NCBI GenBank assembly: GCA_963818695.1
Contig: CAWFTG010000009.1
Location: 248,001 to 312,000, forward strand
Direction of reading: 5' to 3'
DNA: 64,000 bases
Source: AP-15 sp963818695
GTDB taxonomy: Bacteria > Pseudomonadota > Alphaproteobacteria > ATCC43930 > CGMCC-115725
This document shows positions 44,029-55,925 of the stretch, one piece after another. Position 1 is the stretch's first letter, and each line of letters opens with the position of its first letter. The notes under the pieces were generated by a model, which worked only from the letters and a program-made list of their open reading frames with translations, did not search any database and was not told where the DNA came from. A program made the position numbers and the translations under genes.

Positions 44029-44733
44029 ATGGCGTCGATCGCACCGCCGGACATCGGTTTGTTTGAGGCGATCTATTCGGCGCGATCGATCCGCCGCCTC
44101 AAGCCCGATCCGGTTCCGGAAGAGCTGATCACCAGCATTCTCGAAGCTGCGATCCGCGCACCGTCAGGCGGCAATGCACAGAGCTTCGCCTTTGTCGTGG
44201 TCCGCGACCCGGACCTGAGGCGCCAGCTCGGCGTCGTCTACCGCAAGGCCTCAGACATCGCAGAGGCGGTCTATGCAGCACGCGGCCGGCCGCAACATCT
44301 GACGGAGCATCAATACGCTCGGCTCATGGCCGCTGGGAGGCATCTCTGGGATCATATGGGCGAGGCGCCGGTGCTGCTCCTCCCTTGTTCGCGCCGCCCT
44401 GTCTTGCCCGCGCGCGAGGCACTGCCGCCCGACATCGCCGCGCGCTGGGAGGAAGAGGCCGCCTATGCCGAGCGGATCCGCGGCGCCAGCATTTATCCTG
44501 CGGTGCAGAACATCATTCTCGCCTGCCGCGGTCTTGGGCTCGGCACCGTGATCACCACTAACCACATCCGGCTCGAGGACCAGGTTAAGGCGCTTCTCGG
44601 AATTCCCGAGGATGTCTCGACTTGGGCGCTGATGCCGGTCGGCTGGCCGATCGACAAGTTCGGGCCGCTGACCCGCCGCCCGCTCACCGAGATCGCCCAC
44701 ACCGACCGCTGGGGAGCAGCCGGGTTATTATAA
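44029..44733 (+). CDS. Nitroreductase family protein
   Basis: A 234-residue protein from ATG 44029 with CCAGGAGATAACA upstream. FEAIYSARSIRRLKPDPVPE and AAIRAPSGGNAQSFAFVVVR give the FMN-binding start; GASIYPAVQNIILACRGLGL gives the dimer/FMN segment. These flavoproteins use NAD(P)H to reduce nitro groups, quinones or related substrates. The stop at 44733 lies where the IS110 fragment begins, and the last three codons may come from it. Confidence 0.88.
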   Translation: MASIAPPDIGLFEAIYSARSIRRLKPDPVPEELITSILEAAIRAPSGGNAQSFAFVVVRDPDLRRQLGVVYRKASDIAEAVYAARGRPQHLTEHQYARLMAAGRHLWDHMGEAPVLLLPCSRRPVLPAREALPPDIAARWEEEAAYAERIRGASIYPAVQNIILACRGLGLGTVITTNHIRLEDQVKALLGIPEDVSTWALMPVGWPIDKFGPLTRRPLTEIAHTDRWGAAGLL

Positions 44734-45430
44734 GCAAGTCTTTCAGCTGCATGGTGTCAACGCAGCGGAGGAGCCGGTGCTTCGCCGGAAGCTGCGGCGT
44801 GAGGAGATGGTGGCGTTTTTCCAGCGGCTTGAACCGACGGTGGTGGGGATCGAGGCCGGCGGCGGCGCGCACCACTGGGCCCGCGTTCTGCAGCAGTTTG
44901 GCCAGCAGGTGAAGCTGCTGCCGCCGAAATACGCCAAGGCCTGCGTCAAGCATGGCAAGACCGATGCCGCGGACGCCGAGGCGCTGTGCGAGGCGATGAG
45001 CCGGCCAACCATGCGGTTCGTGGCAGCCAAGACACCCGAGCAGCAAGCGGCGCAGATGCTGGTCGGCACGCGCGACCGGCTGATCCGTCGGCGCACCCAG
45101 CTGACCAATGCGCTTGGCGGTTATGCCGCGGAGTTTGGACTGATCGCGGCGCGGGGCGTCGACAAAATCGAGCCGTTGCTGGCACGCCTGCATCGCGAGC
45201 CGACGCTGCCGGCGCTCGCCCGCGAGCTGTTTGCCTGGCATGCCCAGGAATACGCCCAGTTGCAAGCGCAGCTGGAGGTGATCGACGCCAAGCTGATGGC
45301 CTGGCACCGGCAGAACGAAGCAAGCCGGCGCCTGGTGAAGATCCCGGGCATCGGGCCGATCGGCGCCACCCCGTTGGTCATAAGCGATGCGATCAAAACC
45401 CTGCGCCGCATCTTGCAAGCAGGGGGCCGT
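44733..45430 (+). pseudogene. IS110-family transposase fragment
   Basis: The frame reads KQVFQLHGVNAAEEPVLRRK, VVGIEAGGGAHHWARVLQQF, LLPPKYAKACVKHGKTDAAD, AEALCEAMSRPTMRFV and KIPGIGPIGATPLVISDAIK. These are IS110/IS1111 DEDD transposase features. The first catalytic Asp (normally in DVSK/DLAK at the start) is missing, and the C-terminal domain ends soon after GIGPIGA. A dispersed repeat follows. Non-functional. Confidence 0.85.
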
Positions 45431-45492
45431 CCACATAGGGGCACCGGCTTTCGAGGCGGTCAGGAATCGACGATTTGCCTGGATCAGCGCCG

Positions 45493-45640
45493 TGCGTCCT
45501 TCGAGATGGCCGCTACGCGGCCTCCTCAGGATGAGGAATTTTCAAAATGCCATCGGGGGACTACGTCATGCTGAGGAGCACCCACAAGGCGCGTCTCGAA
45601 GCACGCACAACCTCACTGCTGCACTTCCTTCGCCGAACTG
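45493..45640 (+). repeat. Dispersed ~150-bp repeat, copy B
   Basis: Plus-strand copy of the element at 16945-17107: GTGCGTCCTTCGAGATGGCC, GCGGCCTCCTCAGGATGAGG, CATGCTGAGGAGCACCC and CTCGAAGCACGCACAACCTC. It directly follows the IS110 remnant. Confidence 0.75.
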
Positions 45641-45911
45641 GACGGCCTCTTTCGCCGGTGTAGCGGGATTTGATACGAGCGATGGTGGGTCATTGCCTGC
45701 TGAATAGTGTGAATAAATCGGAGCACTAGGCGCGGCGCTCGCGCCCGCCCTTTGGCGACGTTTATCCGTCCAGCTCGGCTCATATCGAGCTGCTCTCCCC
45801 CAATGGCCTATACTGACCGGCTACACTGGAACACAGTTGTCTTTTTACTGTTACTTAAAGATTTCGTGGCAGCCTGCGCTAGATAGCTTTTGCTGAGCCA
45901 AGGAGTATCCG
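45641..45911. other. Region upstream of the flp pilin
   Basis: About 270 bases without ORF. The last 70 bases are AT-rich (TTTTTACTGTTACTTAAAG) and should contain the pilin promoter and leader. Confidence 0.4.
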
Positions 45912-46074
45912 TTGCGTAGACCTCTTACGAATTTGGTCAAAGACGAAGTCCGGGGTCACAGCGATAGAGTATGCGCTGATTGCGGCATTGATCGCAGTTG
46001 CGGCAATCGCCGCCTTCACCCTGGTCGGCACCAATCTCAGCACAACGTTCAGCACCATCGCCGCGAAACTTTAA
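45912..46074 (+). pseudogene. flp: Flp/Fap-type pilin with one-base insertion
   Basis: TTG at 45912 has AAGGAG seven bases ahead. MRRPLTNLVKDE is the leader. One extra G near 45942 shifts the frame; without it the protein reads SGVTAIEYALIAALIAVAAI then AAFTLVGTNLSTTFSTIAAK and a stop at 46074. The G-VTAIEY junction is the prepilin peptidase site of Flp pilins, with Glu and Tyr at +5 and +6. Flp is the structural subunit of Tad pili used for surface adhesion. As written the ORF makes no pilin. tadB and tadC follow. Confidence 0.8.
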
Positions 46075-46280
46075 GCCTCCGGGGGAAAGGCACCCGCGAA
46101 CGCCGCTCGGCGGATCACAGGTGCAGATCGGTTACTCGTTTGCGTTCATTGTCCCCCTGATCGTGCCGGCAAGTCACTCTTGTCGCGAAATCCTGCCGCT
46201 CGTGACGGTTGACCGTGCGGCGCCGGCATCGGCGGCATCATCGGCTCCGCCCGCTTGCAAGGCAAAGAGGGATCTAAGAA

Positions 46281-47279
46281 ATGGCTCTACCGCTCGATCT
46301 GGAGACATCGATCGCGCTCGCTTGCGCGGCGAATCTCGCTTTGATCCTCTGCCTGGTCGCCTATGCACTGAGCGAGGGCGCCAGTGGCAGGCGCTTCAAG
46401 CGGCGCCTGGCCGGAATACGCGATAGGGCGCAAGGGGTCGTTTCCGTCGAAGCGGTCGTCACCCGATCGCTTGCACGACAGCAAAGCGCGACGCCCAGGA
46501 TTGATCGCATCGCCCGGCAATGGCTGCCGCGCCGCGAGATGCTCGCCCACCGCCTTGCGCGCACCGGGCGGCGCATCAGCGTCGGTCAGTATGCGATCGC
46601 TATTGTCGGCATCGCCGTGCTGGTCGCAATCACGCTCGCTTCGACTACGCCGATCGGCGTCGTCGCGAGCCTGCTCGTCGGGTTGCTGATCGGAACCGCG
46701 TTGCCTCACATGGTGGTCGGCCGTATGGGAAAGCGCCGGGTCGCCGCCTTTGTCGGTCTGTTTCCCGAGGCCATCGACCTGATGGTGCGGGCGTTGCGCT
46801 CTGGCCTGCCGATCAGCGAAGCGATCATCGGGGCGGGCCGGGAGATCGGTGATCCGGTCGGCGACGAGTTGGGTCGGGTCGAGGCCGGCATGCGGATGGG
46901 CCGCGATCTCGAAAAGCTGCTATGGGACATCGCCGACCGCATCGATGTGCCGGAATTTCGCTTCTTCATCATCGCGCTGAGCGTTCAGCGCGAAACCGGT
47001 GGCAACCTTGCTGAAACCCTCGCCAATCTCGCCGACGTGCTGCGCCGGCGCCGGCAGATGCGCGCCAAGGTACGCGCCATGTCGAGCGAGACGCGGACGA
47101 CCACGATGATTCTGGCTGGCATGCCGGTCCTCGTCATCGTGATGCTCGCGCTGACCTCGCCGCATTATCTGGCGCCGCTTTACAATGATATTCGCGGCTT
47201 TGTTCTCGATGGTCTGGCGCTGACAATGCTCGGCACCGGGGTCGGGATCATGACCAAGATGGCGCGGTTCGAGATATGA
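46281..47279 (+). CDS. tadB: Tad pilus inner-membrane platform protein TadB
   Basis: A 332-residue protein with a T2SS-F domain: two helices near residues 10-30 and 105-145, then FVGLFPEAIDLMVRALRSGL, PISEAIIGAGREIGDPVGDE, RIDVPEFRFFIIALSVQRET, GGNLAETLANLADVLRRRRQ and two C-terminal helices. TadB with TadC forms the platform for pilus assembly. Overlaps tadC by ATGA. Confidence 0.92.
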   Translation: MALPLDLETSIALACAANLALILCLVAYALSEGASGRRFKRRLAGIRDRAQGVVSVEAVVTRSLARQQSATPRIDRIARQWLPRREMLAHRLARTGRRISVGQYAIAIVGIAVLVAITLASTTPIGVVASLLVGLLIGTALPHMVVGRMGKRRVAAFVGLFPEAIDLMVRALRSGLPISEAIIGAGREIGDPVGDELGRVEAGMRMGRDLEKLLWDIADRIDVPEFRFFIIALSVQRETGGNLAETLANLADVLRRRRQMRAKVRAMSSETRTTTMILAGMPVLVIVMLALTSPHYLAPLYNDIRGFVLDGLALTMLGTGVGIMTKMARFEI

Positions 47280-48271
47280 GGAACACTCGCCTTCAGGATT
47301 TTCACATTGCCGATTGGTTGCCGGCGGGGATTGGGCTCGACGACGTCATCGTCGTGCTCGCCTCGATGGCTACCCTGGCAGTGTTTTTCGCGATGTGGCA
47401 GGCGTTGCGGCCGAACAGCGCCTTCGAGCGGCGTCTCGAGCAGATCATCAAACGCAAGGAGACGCTGCGTCAATCGGCGCTCGTGAACCGTCGCAGCCCG
47501 CACCGTCGGACGCCGGTCGGATTGATGCGCGAGGCCGTGACGCGGCTCAATCTGCTGCGCTCGCGGCACGCCGCCGAAGCGCGCCAGATGCTGGCACGTG
47601 CCGGCTTCCGATCGCAGGACGCGATGGTGAGATATCTGTTTGCGCAGATCAGCCTGCCGTTCGGCTTCGGCGCGCTGATTTTGATGGACACGCATGTTCT
47701 GCACCTGATGCCGCTGCCGTCGCAATTCGCGCTAGTGCCGTCAGTGGCGGCGGTCCTGTTCGGCTTTTACGCCCCGAAGATCTACTTGAGGAATGCCGCC
47801 AGCAAACGCGCCAAGCAGCTCCAGCTGGCATTGCCCGACGGGCTCGATTTGATGGTGATCTGTGCCGAAGCCGGGCTGAGCCTCGACGCCACGTTGGTTC
47901 GGGTATCGCGCGAGCTCGGCAATACCTGGCCCGAGCTCGCCGAAGAGTTCGGCATCACCGCGGCCGAGCTGACTTTTCTGCCGGATCGCCGCATGGCGTT
48001 CGACAATCTCAACAACCGAACCGACTCCGACGGCATCCGCGGGGTCGTCAATACACTGCAGCAGACCGCCAGATATGGTACGCCGCTGGCCCAGTCTTTG
48101 CGCGTCCTCGCCACCGAGATGCGCACGGCCCGGATGACCCGCGCCGAGGAGAAGGCGGCCCGCCTGCCGGCCCTGCTGACGATCCCGATGATGATTTTCA
48201 TCTTGCCGACGCTGTTCATCGTCCTGCTCGGCCCGGCCGCGATCAACGTGATGGACACGTTCAAACATTAG
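47276..48271 (+). CDS. tadC: Tad pilus inner-membrane platform protein TadC
   Basis: A 331-residue T2SS-F protein. PDGLDLMVICAEAGLSLDAT, EEFGITAAELTFLPDRRMAF and GIRGVVNTLQQTARYGTPLA are the TadC pattern, with helices at about residues 15-35, 120-165 and 295-320. It starts inside the tadB stop (translational coupling). No tadA or cpa genes are seen near it. Confidence 0.92.
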   Translation: MRNTRLQDFHIADWLPAGIGLDDVIVVLASMATLAVFFAMWQALRPNSAFERRLEQIIKRKETLRQSALVNRRSPHRRTPVGLMREAVTRLNLLRSRHAAEARQMLARAGFRSQDAMVRYLFAQISLPFGFGALILMDTHVLHLMPLPSQFALVPSVAAVLFGFYAPKIYLRNAASKRAKQLQLALPDGLDLMVICAEAGLSLDATLVRVSRELGNTWPELAEEFGITAAELTFLPDRRMAFDNLNNRTDSDGIRGVVNTLQQTARYGTPLAQSLRVLATEMRTARMTRAEEKAARLPALLTIPMMIFILPTLFIVLLGPAAINVMDTFKH

Positions 48272-48398
48272 CCGCGGCGGGCTAGACGCCAGCGGCCTCA
48301 GCCAATGGGTATCTAAACTCATCAGGCGCGGAAGCAAGGCTCTGGCATATTCCCGGTGACCGAGCTTGGCCCCGGCCCGGAGGTATTATCCGGCCTTA

Positions 48399-49238
48399 TC
48401 ACGAAGCTCTGGCGCCACCAGCCAGGATTGCCTGGCTGCGGGCCTCCGGGGAGAGTTCACGAAGTGACTGGTAATAGGCCAGGTTGTGCTCCACCGAGGC
48501 GTCGTCGAGATCGATCCGGCCGAGCCGAGCCGCCTCTGCCGTGTTGCCGTTGAGGCCGTAAATCAGCGCCAGGGTCTGCCGCTCCCCAGCCGTGCCGGCG
48601 GGGGAGATGGCAAGCGGCTGCAGCACGGCTATAGCGTTCGGGTAACTTCCGCTGAGTGTGAGCGACAAGGCCAGATCGACCGTCAGGGCAGGGTCGCCCG
48701 GCGCACGGACCAGGCCGTCGCGATAGTAGGCTTGGGCTTCCAAATGGCTTCCCGCCAGATCTTTTGTCACACCGAGCAGGAGCAAGAGCTTCGGGTCGTC
48801 TGGGCTTTGCTCCATCGCCTTGGAGAGGGGGGTTAAGGCCAATTGAGGCTTGCCGGTCTTCAAAAACGCTTTGGCCAGTCCGACCTCGGCGCCCTGCGTG
48901 TCGCCTGGTCTGACCAAGGCTGAGTTGTAGCTGACGATCGCCTCATTCGTGGCACCCATCTGCAGCAGCACGTCGCCAGCTGCAATCAGCGGGGCTGGAT
49001 CTTGGGGCGCCATTTCGGCGGCGCGCCGGTAGACGCCGAGGGCGTTGGGCAAATCGCCGCCGGATTGGGCCGCGGCACCGATCCGCATCAGCATCGGATA
49101 GGTCGGGGTCGGGCCGCCGCCGTCGCGGCCGTCGACACTCAGCGGATCGAGGTGAACCGGAGATGCCACGCACCCCGCTAGCATGAGCGCACCGACGACT
49201 GAGGATAGCAACAGTAGCGGCGCAGATTTCCCCCTCAT
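48399..49238 (-). CDS. tadD: TadD-like TPR lipoprotein
   Basis: A 279-residue protein from ATG 49238 (GGGGGA upstream). Signal peptide with lipobox LLLLSSVVGALMLAGC. TPR units from about residue 45: GDLPNALGVYRRAAEMAPQD, TNEAIVSYNSALVRPGD, GKPQLALTPLSKAMEQSPDD and GSHLEAQAYYRDGLVRAPGD. TadD is the pilotin-like outer-membrane lipoprotein of the Tad secretin. It is opposed to tadBC, an unusual orientation for this gene. Confidence 0.85.
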   Translation of the reverse strand: MRGKSAPLLLLSSVVGALMLAGCVASPVHLDPLSVDGRDGGGPTPTYPMLMRIGAAAQSGGDLPNALGVYRRAAEMAPQDPAPLIAAGDVLLQMGATNEAIVSYNSALVRPGDTQGAEVGLAKAFLKTGKPQLALTPLSKAMEQSPDDPKLLLLLGVTKDLAGSHLEAQAYYRDGLVRAPGDPALTVDLALSLTLSGSYPNAIAVLQPLAISPAGTAGERQTLALIYGLNGNTAEAARLGRIDLDDASVEHNLAYYQSLRELSPEARSQAILAGGARAS

Positions 49239-49430
49239 TCTGCGCGGTCCCCCGTATTGCCCAAGACGTAAACCAAATCGTTGCAGACCGGCTTCCGTCA
49301 GCAATTATGCAGGGAACGTCAGAGCCGCGTCCAGAATTTCTTACCGCCCCGAAAACGCCCGCCGCCCGGGTTTTTGCGCGACGGCTAACGCTCGCAGACC
49401 TACCGAATTGGGGCGGCGAACTCCCTTGAT

Positions 49431-52094
<2,664 letters not shown>

Positions 52095-52266
52095 AGACAG
52101 ATTCTGGCCCTCCGCGCCGATCATACAAGGGGGGCATACAAGGGGCATGCGAGGGCGAGTATTAAGCCCCGGCCACCGGAGTTTTGTACAGATCCAATGC
52201 GGCGTGTTTATCCCCGGTAAATGAACGCGCCTTAAGCTGAGTTCGGCAGCGCACGCAGTTGGTGTG

Positions 52267-53601
52267 ATGGAAACACGCCGAGCATTCTCGCACGAGACGG
52301 CGAGCAAGTTGGCGTATCGCCTGGCGATCCCGGTCTTTGTGCTGTGCCTCTATGTGATCATGGCGGGGCTGTGGCTCTCGGGGGCGCACTCGCTCTATTT
52401 CAGCGTCCTGCGCCTGCTCGGCGTCGAACCGTTCAGCTTTCCCTTTCTCGACATTCACGCCGTTCTGGCGGCGGCCGAATGCGGGCGGCAGGGGATCGAG
52501 GTGTATGTGTCCAACCCTTGCGATGTGTTGGGACGCCCACACGTCTATTCGCCGCTGTGGCTGGCGATCGTGCCCGGAGCGTTGGGCGTCGGGGCTACCG
52601 GGTGGGTGGGCGCAAGCCTCGACCTGCTATTCCTTCTGTCATTGGCTGCCGTGCTGCGTCCACGCACCCCGAAGGAGCTGCTGATCCTCGGCTTGGCGGC
52701 GGTTTCGCCGATGACCGTCTATGCGTTGGAGCGTGCCAACAATGATCTCGCCATATTCCTGCTGGTGGTCTGTGGGGCCATCCTCTTCACCCTTCCGCGC
52801 CCATACCGGCTGTTCTCCTACGGGCTGTTCGTGGCCGCCGGCCTCCTCAAATACTATCCGCTTGCGCTGCTGGTCCTTGCCCTATGCGAAAGGCGGCGGG
52901 ACGGCCTGGTCATCGCAGCAGCGGCGGCTTTGGCACTGGCCTTCTTCGCCGTCGCCTTTTTCCCCGAACTGAGCATGGCGGCGGCGGGCATCCCTGCCGC
53001 ATCCTCGTATTTCGCCGACGCTTTCTCCGCCCAAAACCTACCGTTCGGGTTTGCGGAAGCGCTGGCCGGCGGTGCCTCCCGGACCCTGATCGCAGCGACG
53101 CTGTTGGCCACGCTGTCGGCGGTGGCAGTTGCGAGAACGCTTCGCACGGTTCGGCGGCTCGGGCGAGAGCAACTCGACTGGGCCGCGGGCGAGGCGCAGT
53201 TCTTGGTCATCGGCGGCATGTTGGTTGCGGCCTGCTTCTTTGCCGGCCAGAACATCGGTTACCGCGGCATCCTGCTTCTCCCCGTGCTGTCCGGGCTGGT
53301 CGGCCTCCATCGATCTATCAAAGACCGAGAGGTACGACGCTTTTGCGCCCGGATGATCGCGGCGGTGCTCTTCGCCATGTGGGAGGAGTTCTTCCGCCGT
53401 GCTCTCAACGCCATTGTCTCCCCGGTCCCCGGTGCGGGGCTGAGCTCGCGCGCCGAGGTGTTCTTTTGGCTCGGCCGCGAACTGGTGTGGTGGTGGCTGG
53501 TCGCCGGGCTCGCCGCGCTCGTTTTGTCCTTCCTGCGGCGATCGCCATGCGGGGAGGTTTTCCGAAGAGCCGCCGCAGATCCGGCGCCTTCCCCGGCCTG
53601 A
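52267..53601 (+). CDS. GT87 (DUF2029) membrane glycosyltransferase
   Basis: About 444 residues, ten or so membrane helices, polyprenyl-phosphate-sugar type. HVYSPLWLAIVPGALG (YSPLW), ALERANNDLAIFLLVVCGAI and LLKYYPLALLVLALCERRR (KYYPL) are GT87 features. The N-terminal loop FPFLDIHAVLAAAECGRQGI carries the likely catalytic Asp. Such enzymes transfer mannose or related sugars from a lipid donor at the inner membrane. Divergent from alaS. Acceptor unknown. Confidence 0.82.
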   Translation: METRRAFSHETASKLAYRLAIPVFVLCLYVIMAGLWLSGAHSLYFSVLRLLGVEPFSFPFLDIHAVLAAAECGRQGIEVYVSNPCDVLGRPHVYSPLWLAIVPGALGVGATGWVGASLDLLFLLSLAAVLRPRTPKELLILGLAAVSPMTVYALERANNDLAIFLLVVCGAILFTLPRPYRLFSYGLFVAAGLLKYYPLALLVLALCERRRDGLVIAAAAALALAFFAVAFFPELSMAAAGIPAASSYFADAFSAQNLPFGFAEALAGGASRTLIAATLLATLSAVAVARTLRTVRRLGREQLDWAAGEAQFLVIGGMLVAACFFAGQNIGYRGILLLPVLSGLVGLHRSIKDREVRRFCARMIAAVLFAMWEEFFRRALNAIVSPVPGAGLSSRAEVFFWLGRELVWWWLVAGLAALVLSFLRRSPCGEVFRRAAADPAPSPA

Positions 53602-53605
53602 GCGT

Positions 53606-54034
53606 CTAACGCAGCCGGGCTGCGACGGCCGGAAGCCCGGCGATGTCGATGCCGTGCTGGGCGGCTTTGGAAATCAGAGAGAGCGCGTCGTCGCCCTCGC
53701 GAACGCGGGTCAACGCCCACAACAGCGCCGAGCGGGTACCGCTTCGGCAATGCGCCACGACGGGCGCCGGTGCCTCCCGCAAGGCTGCGGCAAACGCGTC
53801 GACATCGGCGCGCGACAATGTGGCGGCGGTGATCGGGATGTGGTGGTAGGCGATTCCGTGTGCCTCGGCGAGGCGCCGCGCCTCGGTGGCCGGCAGCTGG
53901 CCCGGGTCTTCGCCGTCGGCGCGATTATTGATGATCGTGCGCACGCCCTCGGCGGCGAGCGCATCGATGTCCGCCCGGTCGAGCCTGCCGGCGACGCTCA
54001 CTCCGCGGGCCAACGGAAACAGCTGGGCTGGCAT
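53606..54034 (-). CDS. TIGR01244/BLH-type phosphatase-like protein
   Basis: A 142-residue protein from ATG 54034 with strong GGAGG upstream. FPLARGVSVAGRLDRADIDA, GVRTIINNRADGEDPGQLPA, YHHIPITAATLS and VVAHCRSGTRSALLW show the dual-specificity-phosphatase-like fold with Cys and Arg of HC-x5-R. In Bradyrhizobium-type bacteria this domain (Blh) is linked with sulfide/persulfide use or biofilm control. Convergent with GT87. Confidence 0.85.
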   Translation of the reverse strand: MPAQLFPLARGVSVAGRLDRADIDALAAEGVRTIINNRADGEDPGQLPATEARRLAEAHGIAYHHIPITAATLSRADVDAFAAALREAPAPVVAHCRSGTRSALLWALTRVREGDDALSLISKAAQHGIDIAGLPAVAARLR

Positions 54035-54119
54035 GCCGGTCCTCCGCGATAATCTGCGAGCAGCCTCGCAGCCCCAGACGGCGGCGTCACCAATAAAAGC
54101 GGCCGCGTCACCAAAAAAG

Positions 54120-54593
54120 TCAGGCGGCGAATTGCGGCGGGCGCTGCACAAAGTCGCCGGCGCGGATCCAGAACCGCTCCAGACGGCGGAGTGCGGCGTT
54201 GGCGCCTTGCAGATCTTCAACGCTCACGGCGGCGTTCGGCAGCATTTCGGCGTGGCGCCGATGCATCTCGGTCAGGCAGTCGCGCAACCTGATCCCTTTT
54301 TCGGTCAGGCGGACATGGATCGAGCGGCGGTCGTGCAGCGAGCGCTGCTGCGTCAGGTACCCGTTCTCGACCATCTTCTTGACGTTATACGAAACGTTCG
54401 AGCCGAGATAGCAGCCGCGAAGCGTCAGCTCGCCGACCGTCATCTCGGCGTCACCAATATTGAACAGCATCATTCCCTGAACGTTATTGATATCGTGAAT
54501 CCCGAGCCCTTCGAGCTCGAGCTTTACGACCTCGAGGAAATGGCGGTGGAGGCGCTCGACGAGCGAAATCACCTCAAGATACGCGGTATTCAT
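54120..54593 (-). CDS. MarR family regulator, LdtR-like
   Basis: A 157-residue protein; ATG at 54593 is preceded by GCGAGG. AYLEVISLVERLHRHFLEVV, GLGIHDINNVQGMMLFNIGD, TVGELTLRGCYLGSNVSYNV and SLHDRRSIHVRLTEKG form a winged helix very like LdtR of rhizobia and Liberibacter, which controls an L,D-transpeptidase and stress tolerance. No ldtP is adjacent here. Effector unknown; the residue-level resemblance is from memory. Confidence 0.8.
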   Translation of the reverse strand: MNTAYLEVISLVERLHRHFLEVVKLELEGLGIHDINNVQGMMLFNIGDAEMTVGELTLRGCYLGSNVSYNVKKMVENGYLTQQRSLHDRRSIHVRLTEKGIRLRDCLTEMHRRHAEMLPNAAVSVEDLQGANAALRRLERFWIRAGDFVQRPPQFAA

Positions 54594-54654
54594 CCGTGCC
54601 TCGCTTGCCGGCAAACAAGCGGTAATCTTACCGCCGGTTTGTAAATTTATCGTT

Positions 54655-54936
54655 TCAAATTTTACGGTCGGATTTGCCGATTAAGCGATAGATCCCGGAA
54701 AAATCGAGGCCGCCGGGCGCCCCCATCGACGAACAACTGCCGTCGAGAGCGAGTTCGACGGCCTTGCGGGTCAAGGCTTGCGCTTCGCCGTCGAGCAGCA
54801 GCTGCACACCCTGGGCCGCGCGTTTCCCCGTCCCGCGCGGCCGCCCGGCCGGGTTGCCGGACTGGCCCTTCTCGAAGGGCCGCCCGCGGCCGCGCCCCCG
54901 CTGCTTTTGCTCTTTCTCCATCGAAATATCAGCCAT
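54655..54936 (-). CDS. DUF5681 domain protein, truncated
   Basis: A 93-residue protein from ATG 54936. RGRGRPFEKGQSGNPAGRPR is the DUF5681 hallmark, then LLLDGEAQALTRKAVELALD. Intact proteins continue AL-LCLERI after ALAGD; here the tail becomes GSCSSMGAPGGLDFSGIYRL, so a deletion or frameshift is likely. The family is common near phage or mobile DNA. Function unknown. Confidence 0.65.
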   Translation of the reverse strand: MADISMEKEQKQRGRGRGRPFEKGQSGNPAGRPRGTGKRAAQGVQLLLDGEAQALTRKAVELALDGSCSSMGAPGGLDFSGIYRLIGKSDRKI

Positions 54937-55116
54937 CGATCTCGTCTGCTCCGCAGAAATCCTTGAGCCCAGCCGCATTGCACCCGAAAAAACAGCGATC
55001 GTGCTCGCTGATCCTGGCTGTTATCGGCTGTTTGGAGAACGCCGGTCCGATTTGGGAACCACAATACATTCACGTCGATAATGATAGCACATTATATCAA
55101 AAATAGCAATAACCGC

Positions 55117-55548
55117 TTACTTCTTCTTGGCTGCCCGTTGAGCGCGCGCCGCGGAGTTGGCCGCCACCGCGGCGCGGATGAGTTGCTTGAAGGCAGCTTC
55201 GTTGATCTTCTCTCCTTCGCGCAGGTCGATCGCCCGCCGCGTGTTCCCTTCCAGGCTGGAATTGAAGAGCTTCGTCGGGTCTTCGACGGCGGCTCCGCGA
55301 GCGAAGGTGAGCTTCACGACCTGCTTGTACGATTCTCCTGTGCAGACGATGCCGTCATGGGACCAGACGGGGATTCCGGGAGATTTTGGCTTCTCCCATT
55401 TCCACTCCTCCTGGATGTCGGGGTCGGCATCGTGGATGAGCTGACGGACATGGGCGAGGGTCTCTCCTCTCCAATCCCCCAGCTCTTCGATCCGCTTGGT
55501 GATGCTCGCTGAAGCGGCCGCGCCATTCGGACGACTCGTCGGCTTCAT
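55117..55548 (-). CDS. DUF1801 domain protein
   Basis: A 143-residue protein from ATG 55548 (CGGAGAGAAC upstream). RIEELGDWRGETLAHVRQLI, WKWEKPKSPGIPVWSHDGIV, KLTFARGAAVEDPTKLFNSS and RAIDLREGEKINEAAFKQLI match DUF1801 (YdhG-like). Small cytoplasmic protein of unknown role. Lys-rich end. Confidence 0.88.
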   Translation of the reverse strand: MKPTSRPNGAAASASITKRIEELGDWRGETLAHVRQLIHDADPDIQEEWKWEKPKSPGIPVWSHDGIVCTGESYKQVVKLTFARGAAVEDPTKLFNSSLEGNTRRAIDLREGEKINEAAFKQLIRAAVAANSAARAQRAAKKK

Positions 55549-55657
55549 GTTCTCTCCGATCTTTCGTTTTGCGATGGTCCCGGTTGTTCGGACAGCTTCC
55601 GGGGAGGAATAAGCTGCCATTGACAAGTGTACGGTGGAAGCGTACATCCCTCTATGC

Positions 55658-55925
55658 ATGATCATTCGGAGCGTCCGGCACCGGGGCCTGTTGCGCCTCA
55701 TCGAAGACGGCGACAGCCGGGAACTCCGCAATGACCTTATGCGGCGGCTGCGCAACATCCTTGCGGTGCTGATCGCGGCGGCCGACATCAGCGGCGTTGT
55801 CGGGCCGCCCGGCTGGCGCGTTCAGCAGTTGCGGGGCGACCGGGCCGGCACATGGAGCATTTCGGACCTTCGACATCCGGCAGGGTGAAATCTGCAACCT
55901 CGATTTGGAGGACTATCGCCGATGA
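55658..55925 (+). pseudogene. higB: HigB-type toxin with deletion and frameshift
   Basis: ATG at 55658. MIIRSVRHRGLLRLIEDGDS, LRRLRNILAVLIAAADIS-like and GWRVQQLRGDRAGTWSIS follow the RelE/HigB fold. The expected GNWRL-TF strand is missing: after WSIS about 18-20 bases are deleted, and the next frame resumes FDIRQGEICNLDLEDYRR with a stop that overlaps the higA start by ATGA. The open frame instead ends at 55888. The catalytic Arg region is lost, so the mRNA nuclease should be inactive. Confidence 0.75.
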
